Program-made: the position numbers and the translations under genes
The notes under the pieces: generated by a model
Seen by the model: only the letters and a program-made list of their open reading frames with translations
Database searches by the model: none
Told to the model about the DNA's origin: nothing
Source: Acetobacteraceae bacterium
GTDB lineage: Bacteria > Pseudomonadota > Alphaproteobacteria > Acetobacterales > Acetobacteraceae
DNA: 9,517 bases
Direction of reading: 5' to 3'
Assembly: GCA_003133265.1 (NCBI GenBank)
Contig: PKWQ01000197.1
Coordinates: 1 to 9,517, forward strand
Shown here: positions 1 through 7,443 of the stretch, piece by piece
Layout of the letters: each line of letters begins with the position of its first letter
Numbering within the stretch: the stretch's first letter is position 1

Positions 1-657
1 GCGCTGGCGCAGCGCGAAAATACCGGCGAAGGTTGCGACATCGACCTTGGCATGTTCGATGCGCTGTTCAATATGTGCATCATCCCGCTCAGCTCGGCCA
101 TGGCGCGGATGGTCGGCCATAGCGGGCTGCCGAAGATCGAATCATTCGGCGCAAATCCACGCTACGACACCTATGTCAGCAAGGACGGCAAGCCGCTCGC
201 GGTGTCCTTGCTGGAGACGCGATCATGGCGGGCGTTCTGTGTCAGTGTGGGCCGCGAGGATCTTATCCCGGAAAACGAATCGCTTGCCGACCGGTTAAGC
301 GCGCACGGACCGCAGCAGGCGAAATACCGCGAGGCGCTGGCGGAGTTCTGTGCGAAGCATGACTGGGGCGAGATCATGCGGCACCTCGAAGCGACCGGGA
401 TCGCGATCTGCCCAATCTGCACGCCGGAGGAAGCCGTGGCGCTGCCGCATGTCGCCGCGCGCGGCCTGATCAACACGATCAACCATCCGGTGGAAGGCGC
501 CGTGCCGCATCTGGTCAATCCTCTTGCCCGGGCGGGCCTGGCGCAGATCGAACATGATCCGGCGCCGGATCTTGGCGAGCACACCGACGCCATTCTGGAC
601 GAGTTTGGCTTCACGGCGGCGCAAATCGCGGAATTTCGTCGCGATGGCATCGTCTGA
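1..657 (+). CDS. CaiB/BaiF-family class III CoA-transferase (or racemase), C-terminal part
   Basis: This gene is cut by the left edge. The frame is open from base 1 and gives 218 residues, roughly the second half of a family that is usually about 380-410 residues long. The first residues carry the family's G-x-G-x-x-x-D-I/V segment (GEGCDIDLGMFDAL). These are followed by KDGKPLAVSLLE, by a late segment in which the CoA-transferase fold closes (PHVAARGLI), and by a typical C-terminus (LGEHTDAILDEFGF). Family members move CoA between carboxylic acids or epimerise alpha-methylacyl-CoAs. The transferase's catalytic Asp lies in the missing N-terminal half, so transferase and racemase cannot be separated here. 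A Glu at bases 214-216 sits in the LLET motif, the region where racemases carry a conserved Glu. The gene ends 15 nt before the MmgE/PrpD gene. By context it probably activates the imported acid. Family certain, exact reaction unknown. Confidence 0.9.
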   Translation, partial: ALAQRENTGEGCDIDLGMFDALFNMCIIPLSSAMARMVGHSGLPKIESFGANPRYDTYVSKDGKPLAVSLLETRSWRAFCVSVGREDLIPENESLADRLSAHGPQQAKYREALAEFCAKHDWGEIMRHLEATGIAICPICTPEEAVALPHVAARGLINTINHPVEGAVPHLVNPLARAGLAQIEHDPAPDLGEHTDAILDEFGFTAAQIAEFRRDGIV

Positions 658-659
658 GC

Positions 660-667
660 AGGAGGTG
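660..667 (+). promoter_or_regulatory. Strong ribosome binding site for the MmgE/PrpD gene
   Basis: AGGAGGTG lies 5 nt before the ATG at 673 and is nearly a full anti-Shine-Dalgarno match. It fixes the start of the MmgE/PrpD gene. It is the best such site in the operon; most later genes have weak sites and rely on overlaps with the gene before. Confidence 0.75.
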
Positions 668-672
668 TTCCG

Positions 673-2013
673 ATGAATGGTCAGAAGATCGGCGAGTATA
701 TTGCCTCGGTTGGCCAGCGCGCGGTGCCGCCGGACGTGTTCGACGCCGCGCGCCTGTGCCTGACCGACTGGATGAGCGTGGCAATCGGCGCCGGCACCGA
801 ACCGGCCGGACGCATCGTCCGCGAGACCGTCGCCGGCTGGCGTAGTAGCGGACGCGCCAGCGTGTTGTTCGGCGGCACGGCGGCGGCGCCGATGGCGGCC
901 TTGGCCAACGGCACACTCGCGCACTGCCTGGATTTCGACGATACCTATGTCGAGGCGGTGACCCACACCAGCGCGCCGGTGTGGGCGGCGACATTGGCTT
1001 TGGGTCAGGAGATCGGGGCCGATGAGGCCGACATGCTCACTAGTTTCATCGCCGGGTTCGAGGTTGTTGCCCATATTGGCCACGGCTTGGGCCAGGCCGT
1101 CACCGCCCGCGGCTGGCACGGCACCGGCGTGTTCGGCCGCCTCGGCGCCGCGGCAGCAAGCGCGGCGCTGCTGAAGCTCGATGCGGTACGCGCGATCCGC
1201 GCGCTGGGATTGGCCGCGACGCAGACGAGCGGGCTGACCGCATCCTTCGGAACGATGGCCAAGCCGTTCCACGCAGGTAAGGCCGCAATGGATGGCGTGG
1301 TGTCGGCACAGCTCGCCGCGGGCGGCATGGTTGGTGCCACCGCGCTGTTCGAGCCGGGTGGCGGGCTGGATAATGCGGTGATCCAGGACCAGAGCCTGCA
1401 TATCGCGCCAATCGATTTCTTCGGCTGGCGTATCCTTGACAACAGCTTCAAGCCATATGCCGCGTGTCACCTGATCCATCCATCGATCGATGCGGCGCGG
1501 ACACTGCGCGCGGGGAATTTCGACCCTGGGTCGGTGCGGACGGTGCGGGCGGATGTCGGCGCGCTGGCGGCTCAGGTCACCGGACAGACGGATGGCCGTC
1601 CGGATACGTCGCTCGCCGGCAAGTTCGACCTGCGCTACTGCGTGGCGCTGGCACTGCACGGCCGGGATCTGTCCGCGGCGGATTTCCGCGAGCCCTGGAC
1701 GATGGAGCCGGCGGTTGCGGCGCTGGCCGCGAAGGTCGCCGTACATCGCCATCCCGACATGGGGTTCGCGACGGCCCGTCTGACAATCGAGACCGACCGA
1801 TCTGGCACGCTTGAGGCGCATGTCCCGGTGGCCAAGGGCCATCCCGGCAATCCGATGTCCTGGGACGACATGGAACGCAAGTTCGATGGCCTGGTCGCGC
1901 CGTTCCTGCGCAATCGCACAGGCGCGCTGTTCGCTCTGCTGCGCGACTTTGGCAACGGCAACGTATTGCCGGAAATCCGAGATCTGTTGGGCGGGGTAAA
2001 AGCATGGACCTGA
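673..2013 (+). CDS. MmgE/PrpD family protein
   Basis: This 446-residue protein has the normal length of the 2-methylcitrate dehydratase / cis-aconitate decarboxylase / iminodisuccinate epimerase superfamily. The characteristic active-site blocks are present: NGTLAHCLDFDDTY with D89, D90 and T91; H98 in THTSAP; H149 in GWHGTG; K197 and H200 in KPFHAGKAA; and K260 with H266 in KPYAACHLIHP. It is therefore likely an active enzyme. Known members dehydrate, decarboxylate or epimerise small polycarboxylates, and many family members near CaiB genes have no assigned substrate. A strong Shine-Dalgarno site supports the ATG at 673. The last 10 nt overlap the SDR gene, which suggests translational coupling. 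The family call is firm. The reaction is not known, and the automatic label 2-methylcitrate dehydratase should not be adopted because no methylcitrate cycle gene is nearby. Confidence 0.9.
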   Translation: MNGQKIGEYIASVGQRAVPPDVFDAARLCLTDWMSVAIGAGTEPAGRIVRETVAGWRSSGRASVLFGGTAAAPMAALANGTLAHCLDFDDTYVEAVTHTSAPVWAATLALGQEIGADEADMLTSFIAGFEVVAHIGHGLGQAVTARGWHGTGVFGRLGAAAASAALLKLDAVRAIRALGLAATQTSGLTASFGTMAKPFHAGKAAMDGVVSAQLAAGGMVGATALFEPGGGLDNAVIQDQSLHIAPIDFFGWRILDNSFKPYAACHLIHPSIDAARTLRAGNFDPGSVRTVRADVGALAAQVTGQTDGRPDTSLAGKFDLRYCVALALHGRDLSAADFREPWTMEPAVAALAAKVAVHRHPDMGFATARLTIETDRSGTLEAHVPVAKGHPGNPMSWDDMERKFDGLVAPFLRNRTGALFALLRDFGNGNVLPEIRDLLGGVKAWT

Positions 2014-2795
2014 AACTGGCCGGCAAGGCTGTTATGGTAACCGGCGCCGGAAGTGGCATCGGCCAGACCATCGCATGCGCGTTTGCACGGGAAGGGGCCG
2101 TCGTCGCGGTCAACGATATTGCCGAGGATCTGGTTGGCAAGACCGTCGCCCTGATTGAACAGGCGGGCGGCCACGCTTTCGCGGCGCTCTGCGACATCGG
2201 CAGCCTCGACGCCGTCCAGGCGATGGTGGCATCGCTGGCCGCGCGAGACATGCGGCCCGACATCCTGGTCAATAACGCGGCGGTGCTGCTGGCCAGCGCG
2301 CCGTTCCTGGACACCCGACCGGAAGACTGCGAGCGCGAAATCAGGGTGATCCTGCACGGCACCATGAACTGCACCCGCGCTTTGCTGCCGGGCATGGTGG
2401 ACCGGCACTATGGCAAGATTGTCAACATCGTCAGTGATGCCGCGCGCGCCGGCCAGGAGCGGGAGGTGAACTACTCCGCGGCTAAGGGTGGCGTGCTCGC
2501 CTTCACGAAATCGATCGCGCGCGAAGTGGGACGCCACAACATCAACGTGAACGCGGTATCGCCGGCCGCAACAAACACCCCGCTGCGACAGGGTCTGTTG
2601 CGCAAGCTCGCTGATCGGATAGGTGAGGCGGCGGTGCAGGAGCGCGAGGAAAAAATCCGCCGGGCCTATCCACTGAAGCGGATCGGCGAACCGGACGACG
2701 TCAGCAATGCCGTGCTGTTCCTGTGCTCCGACGCGGCGCGCCATGTCACGGGGCAGGTGCTGGGCGTCAATGGCGGCTACACCATGATCGGATGA
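2004..2795 (+). CDS. Short-chain dehydrogenase, BadH-like (2-hydroxycyclohexanecarboxyl-CoA dehydrogenase type)
   Basis: This 263-residue classical SDR has the cofactor motif TGAGSGIG at residues 13-20 and an acidic D38 after the second beta strand, which favours NAD over NADP. It also has NNAA at 90-93, S144, and the catalytic Y157-x-x-x-K161. From memory of Rhodopseudomonas BadH, the block around S144 (GKIVNIVSDAARAG) and the terminus GGYTMIG resemble that enzyme closely; BadH oxidises 2-hydroxycyclohexanecarboxyl-CoA to the 2-keto thioester. The next gene resembles BadI, the enzyme that uses this product, which supports the reading. Two positions are atypical: the usual tetrad Asn is I116 and the usual PG motif reads P187-A188. 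The gene overlaps the end of the MmgE/PrpD gene by 10 nt. A general 3-hydroxyacyl-CoA or 3-oxoacyl-ACP reductase role remains possible. SDR is certain; the BadH-like substrate is an inference. Confidence 0.85.
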   Translation: MDLKLAGKAVMVTGAGSGIGQTIACAFAREGAVVAVNDIAEDLVGKTVALIEQAGGHAFAALCDIGSLDAVQAMVASLAARDMRPDILVNNAAVLLASAPFLDTRPEDCEREIRVILHGTMNCTRALLPGMVDRHYGKIVNIVSDAARAGQEREVNYSAAKGGVLAFTKSIAREVGRHNINVNAVSPAATNTPLRQGLLRKLADRIGEAAVQEREEKIRRAYPLKRIGEPDDVSNAVLFLCSDAARHVTGQVLGVNGGYTMIG

Positions 2796-2802
2796 GACAG
2801 CC

Positions 2803-3591
2803 ATGAGCTATAACGATATTATCTATGAAGAGCGTAACGGCGTAGCCACCGTCACGATCAACCGCCCGGACCGGATGAACGCGCTGCGCATGGGCACCTA
2901 TGGGGAGCTGATCGACGCGTTGCGCCAGGCGGCGTGGAACCGCGAGATCGGGGCGATCGTGCTGACCGGGGCAGGAACCCGGGCGTTCTGCGTCGGCGGC
3001 GACACCGGTGACGCGAAATCCGAACGCAACGGCATGGGCATCATCGGTGTGCCGGTCGATCAGATCCATGCCGCCATTCGCGACGCGCCCAAGCCGGTGA
3101 TCGCCAAGGTGCGCGGCTTCGCCATCGGCGGTGGCAACGTGATTGCTACCCTCTGCGACATGACGATCGCCGGTGAGAGCGCAGTGTTTGGCCAGGTCGG
3201 TCCGAAGATGGGGTCGGTCGATCCAGGTTTCGGCACCGCCTATCTCGCGCGTATCGTTGGCGAGAAGAAGGCGCGGGAGATCTGGTATCTCTGTCGCCGC
3301 TATCCGGCGCATGAGGCACTGGCGATGGGCCTGGTCAACAAGGTCGTGCCGGATGCCGAACTCGATGCGGAAGTCGACCGCTGGTGCGACGAGATCTTGG
3401 ACCGCAGTCCGACCGCGATCGCCATTGCCAAGGCATCGTTCAACGCCGACACTGAGACAATCCGGGGCCAGTCGCAATTGGGTTTCCAGGCGGTCGCCCT
3501 GTACTATGGGACGGATGAGGCGAAAGAGGCGGCGGCGGCATTCCGCGAGAAGCGCAAGCCAAATTTTCGCGGCAAGACAGGCAATGGCTGA
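2803..3591 (+). CDS. Crotonase-family ring hydrolase, BadI/MenB-like (2-ketocyclohexanecarboxyl-CoA hydrolase type)
   Basis: This 262-residue crotonase has oxyanion-hole segments at about 62-67 (FCVGGD) and 108-112 (IGGGN). It lacks the catalytic Glu of enoyl-CoA hydratases: the usual GGCEL block reads GGGNVIATLCD. Instead it carries the BadI/MenB signature FGQVGPKMGSVDPGFG (129-144) with D140, followed by ARIVGEKKAREIWYLCRRY, and a Tyr at Y235 in LYYGTDEA that aligns with the MenB active-site Tyr. BadI opens the ring of a cyclic beta-keto acyl-CoA by a reverse Dieckmann reaction with water, while MenB runs a related ring closure to form dihydroxynaphthoyl-CoA. The neighbouring BadH-like dehydrogenase and the absence of other menaquinone genes favour ring cleavage. 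The gene starts 7 nt after the SDR stop, with only a weak GAGA ribosome site. Family and subgroup are well supported. The actual ring substrate is unknown. Confidence 0.85.
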   Translation: MSYNDIIYEERNGVATVTINRPDRMNALRMGTYGELIDALRQAAWNREIGAIVLTGAGTRAFCVGGDTGDAKSERNGMGIIGVPVDQIHAAIRDAPKPVIAKVRGFAIGGGNVIATLCDMTIAGESAVFGQVGPKMGSVDPGFGTAYLARIVGEKKAREIWYLCRRYPAHEALAMGLVNKVVPDAELDAEVDRWCDEILDRSPTAIAIAKASFNADTETIRGQSQLGFQAVALYYGTDEAKEAAAAFREKRKPNFRGKTGNG

Positions 3592-3633
3592 AACGGGCCA
3601 ACAAGACCCGATCTAGCAACGAAGGGAAACGAC

Positions 3634-4884
3634 ATGGGAAACATCCGGGCCTCCGATCTTCGGCGAGGAGCGATCGGCCTTGTCATGGGGTTGATCCTGA
3701 GCACCGCGGCGCATGCGCAGCAGGAAGTGCGCATTGGCCTGCCGGTCGAGTTGTCCGGCCGCTTCGTCGCCTTTGGCGCCCAGATCAAGCGTGGGGTCGA
3801 GACGGCTGTCGAAATCTGGAAGCATACGCGCGGCGACAAGGTGGCCGGCCGCGATATCGTGGTGATCGAGCACGATACTCAGTCGAATAACAGCACGACC
3901 GTCTCGGTTATGAATCAGCTTATCAACTCGGATAAGGTGGATATTCTGATCGGGCCTGGGGGCTCGGACAGTGGCGCCGCCGCGGTGCCGTCCTGGAAGC
4001 AGGCGGCTACTCACCCTGTCTGGATCGTGCCGGGTGTATCCACCACAGTGGTGGAAAAGCAGGTCGGCAAGGATCCCTATTTCTTTCATACGTTCCCGTG
4101 GACCTATCAGTATCACGAAACGATCGTGGCCGGCCTGAAGCAGGCACTCGGCACCGGCAAGAAAGTAGCCATCATCTATTCGGATGGTGCCTATGGCCGC
4201 GCGCATATTGAGTATGCCCGTCAATACCTGAAGGATGGCGGGTTTCAGATCGTCGACGAGGAGTTGATCCGTGAAGGCGCACCGGACTTCCTGCCGACTC
4301 TGCTGAAGGTCCGGTCGGCGCACCCGGAAATTCTCTATACGCTGGTGCAGACAAACGATGCCATTCTGCTCGCCAAGCAGATCTATTCGGCCAAGCTGAA
4401 TATCCCGTATTTGATCGGAACGTTTCAGGCGACCCTGCCGGAGTTCAAGAATTCGCTCGGTGCGGTGCAGAACTGCTGGACCGGGGTGAACAGCTACATC
4501 ATGAATCTGCACACCAAAGCGGACCAAGCGGAGCCGAAGCTGTTTCCGGCCGGCGACGAATGGGAGGCGGCGTGGCGTACGAAATACCACAAGGAACCGG
4601 AATACATGGAGGTCGGCGCCTACATCTCCACCATGCTGGCGTTGCTGGCGGTCGAGCATTCGAACGCCGTCGATCGCGACCATGTCGCCACGGCGCTGGC
4701 TGCGCAGTCGTACCAGACGATCATGGGCAACAGCCGGTTCGGGCCGAGTGAAATCGCCTTGCACCAGGCCTTCGGCAAAGTAATCGACTTCCAGTTGCAA
4801 AAGCAAGGCGACGGATACGACAACGTAATATTCTATCCGCCGGAGCGGGCGGGCGGAAAATTGGTGGCTTGCCCAGCCCAATAG
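3634..4884 (+). CDS. Periplasmic substrate-binding protein of a branched-chain-amino-acid-type ABC importer
   Basis: This 416-residue protein belongs to the type I periplasmic binding fold (LivJ/HAAT group), whose members bind amino acids but also aromatic and aliphatic acids and amides. A Sec signal peptide is clear: R10-R11, a hydrophobic core at about 12-22, then a cleavage site after A28 (AAHA/QQ). The mature protein opens with VRIGLPVELSGRF, the usual first strand of the family. It continues with an IGPGGSDSGAA block (106-116) that lines the ligand cleft and YSDGAYGRA (182-190) in the second lobe. The mature form has only two cysteines, C291 and C413, which could form a disulphide holding the C-terminal tail. 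AAGGGA at 3622-3627 is the ribosome site and supports the ATG at 3634. It precedes the permease genes, so it supplies ligand to them. The ligand cannot be named, but by context it is probably the acid degraded by the flanking enzymes. Confidence 0.92.
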   Translation: MGNIRASDLRRGAIGLVMGLILSTAAHAQQEVRIGLPVELSGRFVAFGAQIKRGVETAVEIWKHTRGDKVAGRDIVVIEHDTQSNNSTTVSVMNQLINSDKVDILIGPGGSDSGAAAVPSWKQAATHPVWIVPGVSTTVVEKQVGKDPYFFHTFPWTYQYHETIVAGLKQALGTGKKVAIIYSDGAYGRAHIEYARQYLKDGGFQIVDEELIREGAPDFLPTLLKVRSAHPEILYTLVQTNDAILLAKQIYSAKLNIPYLIGTFQATLPEFKNSLGAVQNCWTGVNSYIMNLHTKADQAEPKLFPAGDEWEAAWRTKYHKEPEYMEVGAYISTMLALLAVEHSNAVDRDHVATALAAQSYQTIMGNSRFGPSEIALHQAFGKVIDFQLQKQGDGYDNVIFYPPERAGGKLVACPAQ

Positions 4885-4902
4885 CGCGGACCCAGGCCCG
4901 GC

Positions 4903-5778
4903 ATGACCAATCTGTTGCAACTATTGATCGACGCCTTGTTGATGGGCGGGCTCTACGCGCTGATGTCGGTCGGTCTGTCGCTTGGTTTCGGCGTGGTGCG
5001 GATTATCAACTTCGCCCACGGCGAGTTTGTCATGCTGGGTGCTTACGGTGCGTATTGGGCGCTGACATTGCTGCACGTCGACCCACTGCTTGCCCTGCCG
5101 TTTCTGATCGTGCTGGGCTATTTGGGCGGCTGGCTGCTGTTTCGCGGGGTCGTCGCCTGGGTGCTGAAAGCCCCCGCGTTGAACCAGATCCTGCTGACGT
5201 TCGGGATCGCCCTGGTCCTGCAACATATTGCCGTGGTGCTGTGGACAGGCGATGTGCGTTCCGCCATGCCGGAATACGCGCTGAGCACCACCATTATCGG
5301 TGATGTGTTCGTCGTGCATGGCCGGCTGATCGCATTCCTGGTCGCGGGCACGCTGATCGCCGCGCTGACGACCTGGCTGCGGTACAGCGAGACGGGGCGG
5401 GCTGTCCGCGCGGTGGCGCAGAACCACGACGCGGCGATTCTCATGGGCATCAATCCCGGCCGTATCTACGCGCTGGCATTCGCCATGAGTACGGCTTTGG
5501 GGATCGCGAGCGGGGCAATCGTCAGCTTTCTGATCAACATCACCCCGTTCATGGGCTTTTCAATATTGCTCAAGGCCGTCGCCATCGTCATCCTTGGCGG
5601 TCTTGGCAGCATAGCCGGTACGGTGATCAGTGCCTTCATCCTTGCGATCGCCGAGACGATGGTTGCCTATTACGTTCCAGAAGGCGCCGGCTGGACCGAA
5701 GGCGTTGCGTTCGCGGTGATCGTGGGGATCTTGCTGGTCCGTCCGCGCGGCATCATCGGCAGTGCGCTGGCGACATGA
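4903..5778 (+). CDS. ABC transporter permease, LivH type
   Basis: This 291-residue inner-membrane protein is largely hydrophobic, with roughly eight membrane segments. Family marks are VVRIINFAHGEFVMLGAYGAY (split here as IINFAHGEF and VMLGAYGAY, about residues 34-50), the cytoplasmic ATPase-contact loop GRAVRAVAQNHDAAILMGIN, the segment VILGGLGSIAGTV, and the LLVRPRGI terminus. Length and motifs match LivH-type permeases, which pair with a LivM-type permease to form the translocation pore. It starts 18 nt after the binding-protein gene. Its stop overlaps the start of the LivM gene in an ATGA arrangement, so translation of the two permeases is probably coupled. The family is certain; the transported compound is inferred only from context. 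Confidence 0.93.
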   Translation: MTNLLQLLIDALLMGGLYALMSVGLSLGFGVVRIINFAHGEFVMLGAYGAYWALTLLHVDPLLALPFLIVLGYLGGWLLFRGVVAWVLKAPALNQILLTFGIALVLQHIAVVLWTGDVRSAMPEYALSTTIIGDVFVVHGRLIAFLVAGTLIAALTTWLRYSETGRAVRAVAQNHDAAILMGINPGRIYALAFAMSTALGIASGAIVSFLINITPFMGFSILLKAVAIVILGGLGSIAGTVISAFILAIAETMVAYYVPEGAGWTEGVAFAVIVGILLVRPRGIIGSALAT

Positions 5779-6704
5779 ACCCGCCATCCGCCGCCGCCAT
5801 TCTTCTTGCCGTCGCCGCCGCCATCGCCGCACTGGTCATTCCGTTCCTGGGCATGCCGTTGCTGACAGACATCGATTTTCGCATCTGCGCCCTGGCGATG
5901 ATCGCGATAAGCTGGAACATGATGGCTGGCGCCGGTCTGGTGTCGCTTGGCCATTCCGCATTCTGGGGACTGGGCAGCTATGCCGCGATCCTGTCCGCCA
6001 ACGATCTGGGCGCTCCATTTGTGGTTTCGCTGGTGCCGGCGGTGGTGGCCGGTGGGCTGCTCGGCGCCGGGCTCGCGCGCATGACCGGTCGGCTGCGCGG
6101 CATCTATTTCGCCATTTCCACTCTGGCGACATCCGAAGGGCTGCGTGTCTTGGCCACGATGCTTCCCGACCTCACCGGCGGTGGCAATGGGCTCTATCTC
6201 GATAGCACGCTGTTCCCCGGCAATGCGGCCATCAGCCTCGCCATACCCTGCGGGGCGATCGTCGCCGCGCTGATCGCCTGGGCAATCAGCCGGTCGCGGT
6301 ATGCCTTCGCGCTGCGCGCGATGCGCAACAACGAGGCCGCATCGCAGATGCTGGGCGTCGCACCGATCCGTTTCCGCGTGGGGATCATGGCCGTGGCGGG
6401 CGCGATCGCCTCGTTGGCCGGCGCCATCAACGCCTGGCATGGCGGCTATCTCGATCCTGGCGTGGCATTCGATCTGAAGACCACGATCGACGCGCAGATC
6501 GCGCCGATTCTCGGTGGCGTCTACACGCTGCCCGGCCCGATCATCGGCGCGATCGCCACGATCGCTTTCGAGGAATTCACGCGCGCTCTGTTCGGCGGCA
6601 TGGTCGGCATCAGCCTGCTGGTGTTCGGCCTGGTGCTGGTGGCCGTCGTGTTGGTCTTGCCGCAGGGGCTCGTCGGCCTGCTGCGCAAAACGCGTCGCCG
6701 GTGA
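5775..6704 (+). CDS. ABC transporter permease, LivM type
   Basis: This 309-residue hydrophobic protein is the partner of the LivH-type permease. The family signature GLVSLGHSAFWGLGSYAA (about residues 55-72) is present, followed by GRLRGIYFAISTLATSEG, the ATPase-contact segment YAFALRAMRNNEAASQMLG, and a late block (PILGGVYTLPGPIIGA). The last block departs slightly from the usual GGxGTxxGP pattern because it has VYTLPGP. The C-terminus LPQGLVGLL is typical. The ATG at 5775 overlaps the LivH-type stop by 4 nt. It is followed 7 nt later by the first ATPase gene. Some LivM proteins carry long N- or C-terminal extensions; this one is the short standard form. Confidence 0.93.
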   Translation: MNPPSAAAILLAVAAAIAALVIPFLGMPLLTDIDFRICALAMIAISWNMMAGAGLVSLGHSAFWGLGSYAAILSANDLGAPFVVSLVPAVVAGGLLGAGLARMTGRLRGIYFAISTLATSEGLRVLATMLPDLTGGGNGLYLDSTLFPGNAAISLAIPCGAIVAALIAWAISRSRYAFALRAMRNNEAASQMLGVAPIRFRVGIMAVAGAIASLAGAINAWHGGYLDPGVAFDLKTTIDAQIAPILGGVYTLPGPIIGAIATIAFEEFTRALFGGMVGISLLVFGLVLVAVVLVLPQGLVGLLRKTRRR

Positions 6705-6711
6705 CGGAACG

Positions 6712-7443
6712 ATGACGCCATTGCTGTCATTGTCGAATATTCGCGCGGGCTACGGCGCGTCGCTCGTGCTCCACGATCTGTCCATCGAGGTCGGCGAGGG
6801 CGAGGTGGTCTGCCTTCTCGGCGCGAACGGGGCTGGCAAGACCACCACCACATGCGTGATAGCCGGGCTGGTGCGGCCCTGGAGCGGCGAGATCCGCTTC
6901 GCCGGAGAAAGCATCGCCGAAGTGCCCGGCCATCGCCGCGTTTCGCTCGGCATCGCTCTGTCGCCGGAAGGACGCCAGGTCTTTCCGGAAATGACGGTGC
7001 ATGAAAATCTTTTGCTCGGTTCCTACGCGCCGCACGCCCGACGTGACCGGACGCGGGCCATGGACCAGGTTCTCGCACTGTTTCCACGCCTGGAAGAACG
7101 GTTGCGGCAAAAGGCTGGGCTGATGTCCGGTGGCGAGCAGCAGATGCTCGCGATCGGCCGAGCGATCATGAGCAGGCCGCGTCTGCTGATGCTCGACGAA
7201 CCTTCGCTTGGCCTGGCGCCACGCATCGTCATGGATGTCTATGCCGCGGTTGCCGAAACGGCACGCGCGGGTATCAGCATCCTGTTGGTGGAACAGAATA
7301 CCGAGGCCGCGCTGGCCGTCGCCGATCGCGGCTATGTCCTGGCCAACGGCACCATCGCGGCATCGGGTTCGGCGGCCGAACTGCGGGGGTCGGCTTTGGT
7401 GCGATCGGCATTTCTCGGCATTCAGGCGGAGAGCGCGCCATGA
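6712..7443 (+). CDS. ABC transporter ATPase, LivF type
   Basis: The chosen start gives 243 residues, the normal LivF length. The reading frame is open further upstream to 6514, but that extension lies inside the LivM gene and is arginine/serine-rich out-of-frame sequence, so the ATG at 6712 is preferred. ATP-binding motifs are complete: Walker A GANGAGKTT at 37-45, a Q-loop-region block SPEGRQVFPEMTV, signature MSGGEQ at 138-143, and Walker B RLLMLDEP with D162 and E163. The switch position reads LLVEQN, as is usual in LivF proteins, which lack the H-loop His. It would sit on the cytoplasmic face and power import with the LivG-type ATPase. The stop overlaps the next start by 4 nt. In Escherichia coli livG comes before livF; here the order is reversed. 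Confidence 0.92.
   Translation: MTPLLSLSNIRAGYGASLVLHDLSIEVGEGEVVCLLGANGAGKTTTTCVIAGLVRPWSGEIRFAGESIAEVPGHRRVSLGIALSPEGRQVFPEMTVHENLLLGSYAPHARRDRTRAMDQVLALFPRLEERLRQKAGLMSGGEQQMLAIGRAIMSRPRLLMLDEPSLGLAPRIVMDVYAAVAETARAGISILLVEQNTEAALAVADRGYVLANGTIAASGSAAELRGSALVRSAFLGIQAESAP

Noticed and set aside
295..1842. Long minus-strand open frame of 515 residues opposite the CoA-transferase and MmgE/PrpD genes
   Set aside because: It is antisense to two well-recognised genes, is rich in Arg, His and Gln as expected of a high-GC shadow, and matches no family I know.
1635..2804. Minus-strand open frame of 389 residues opposite the SDR gene
   Set aside because: It is antisense to a clear SDR with intact motifs. 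Its composition is arginine/serine/histidine-rich with no recognisable domain.
2803..3591. Calling the BadI-like gene menB (dihydroxynaphthoyl-CoA synthase)
   Set aside because: BadI and MenB share the same active-site motif, but no other menaquinone gene is in the window and the preceding dehydrogenase is BadH-like, so ring hydrolysis fits better.
3594..3610. Possible hairpin CGGG/CCCG between the BadI-like and binding-protein genes
   Set aside because: It has only 4 bp of stem, a 9-nt loop and no T-run. It is too weak to be an attenuator or terminator, and the genes look co-transcribed.
3613..4920. Minus-strand open frame of 435 residues opposite the binding-protein gene
   Set aside because: It covers the binding-protein gene almost exactly on the other strand, which is typical of a GC-driven shadow. 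No domain or ribosome site supports it.
6514..6711. N-terminal extension of the LivF-type ATPase
   Set aside because: The extension lies inside the LivM gene in another frame, is low-complexity Arg/Ser/Cys/Trp sequence, and is not found in LivF proteins. The ATG at 6712 gives the standard length.
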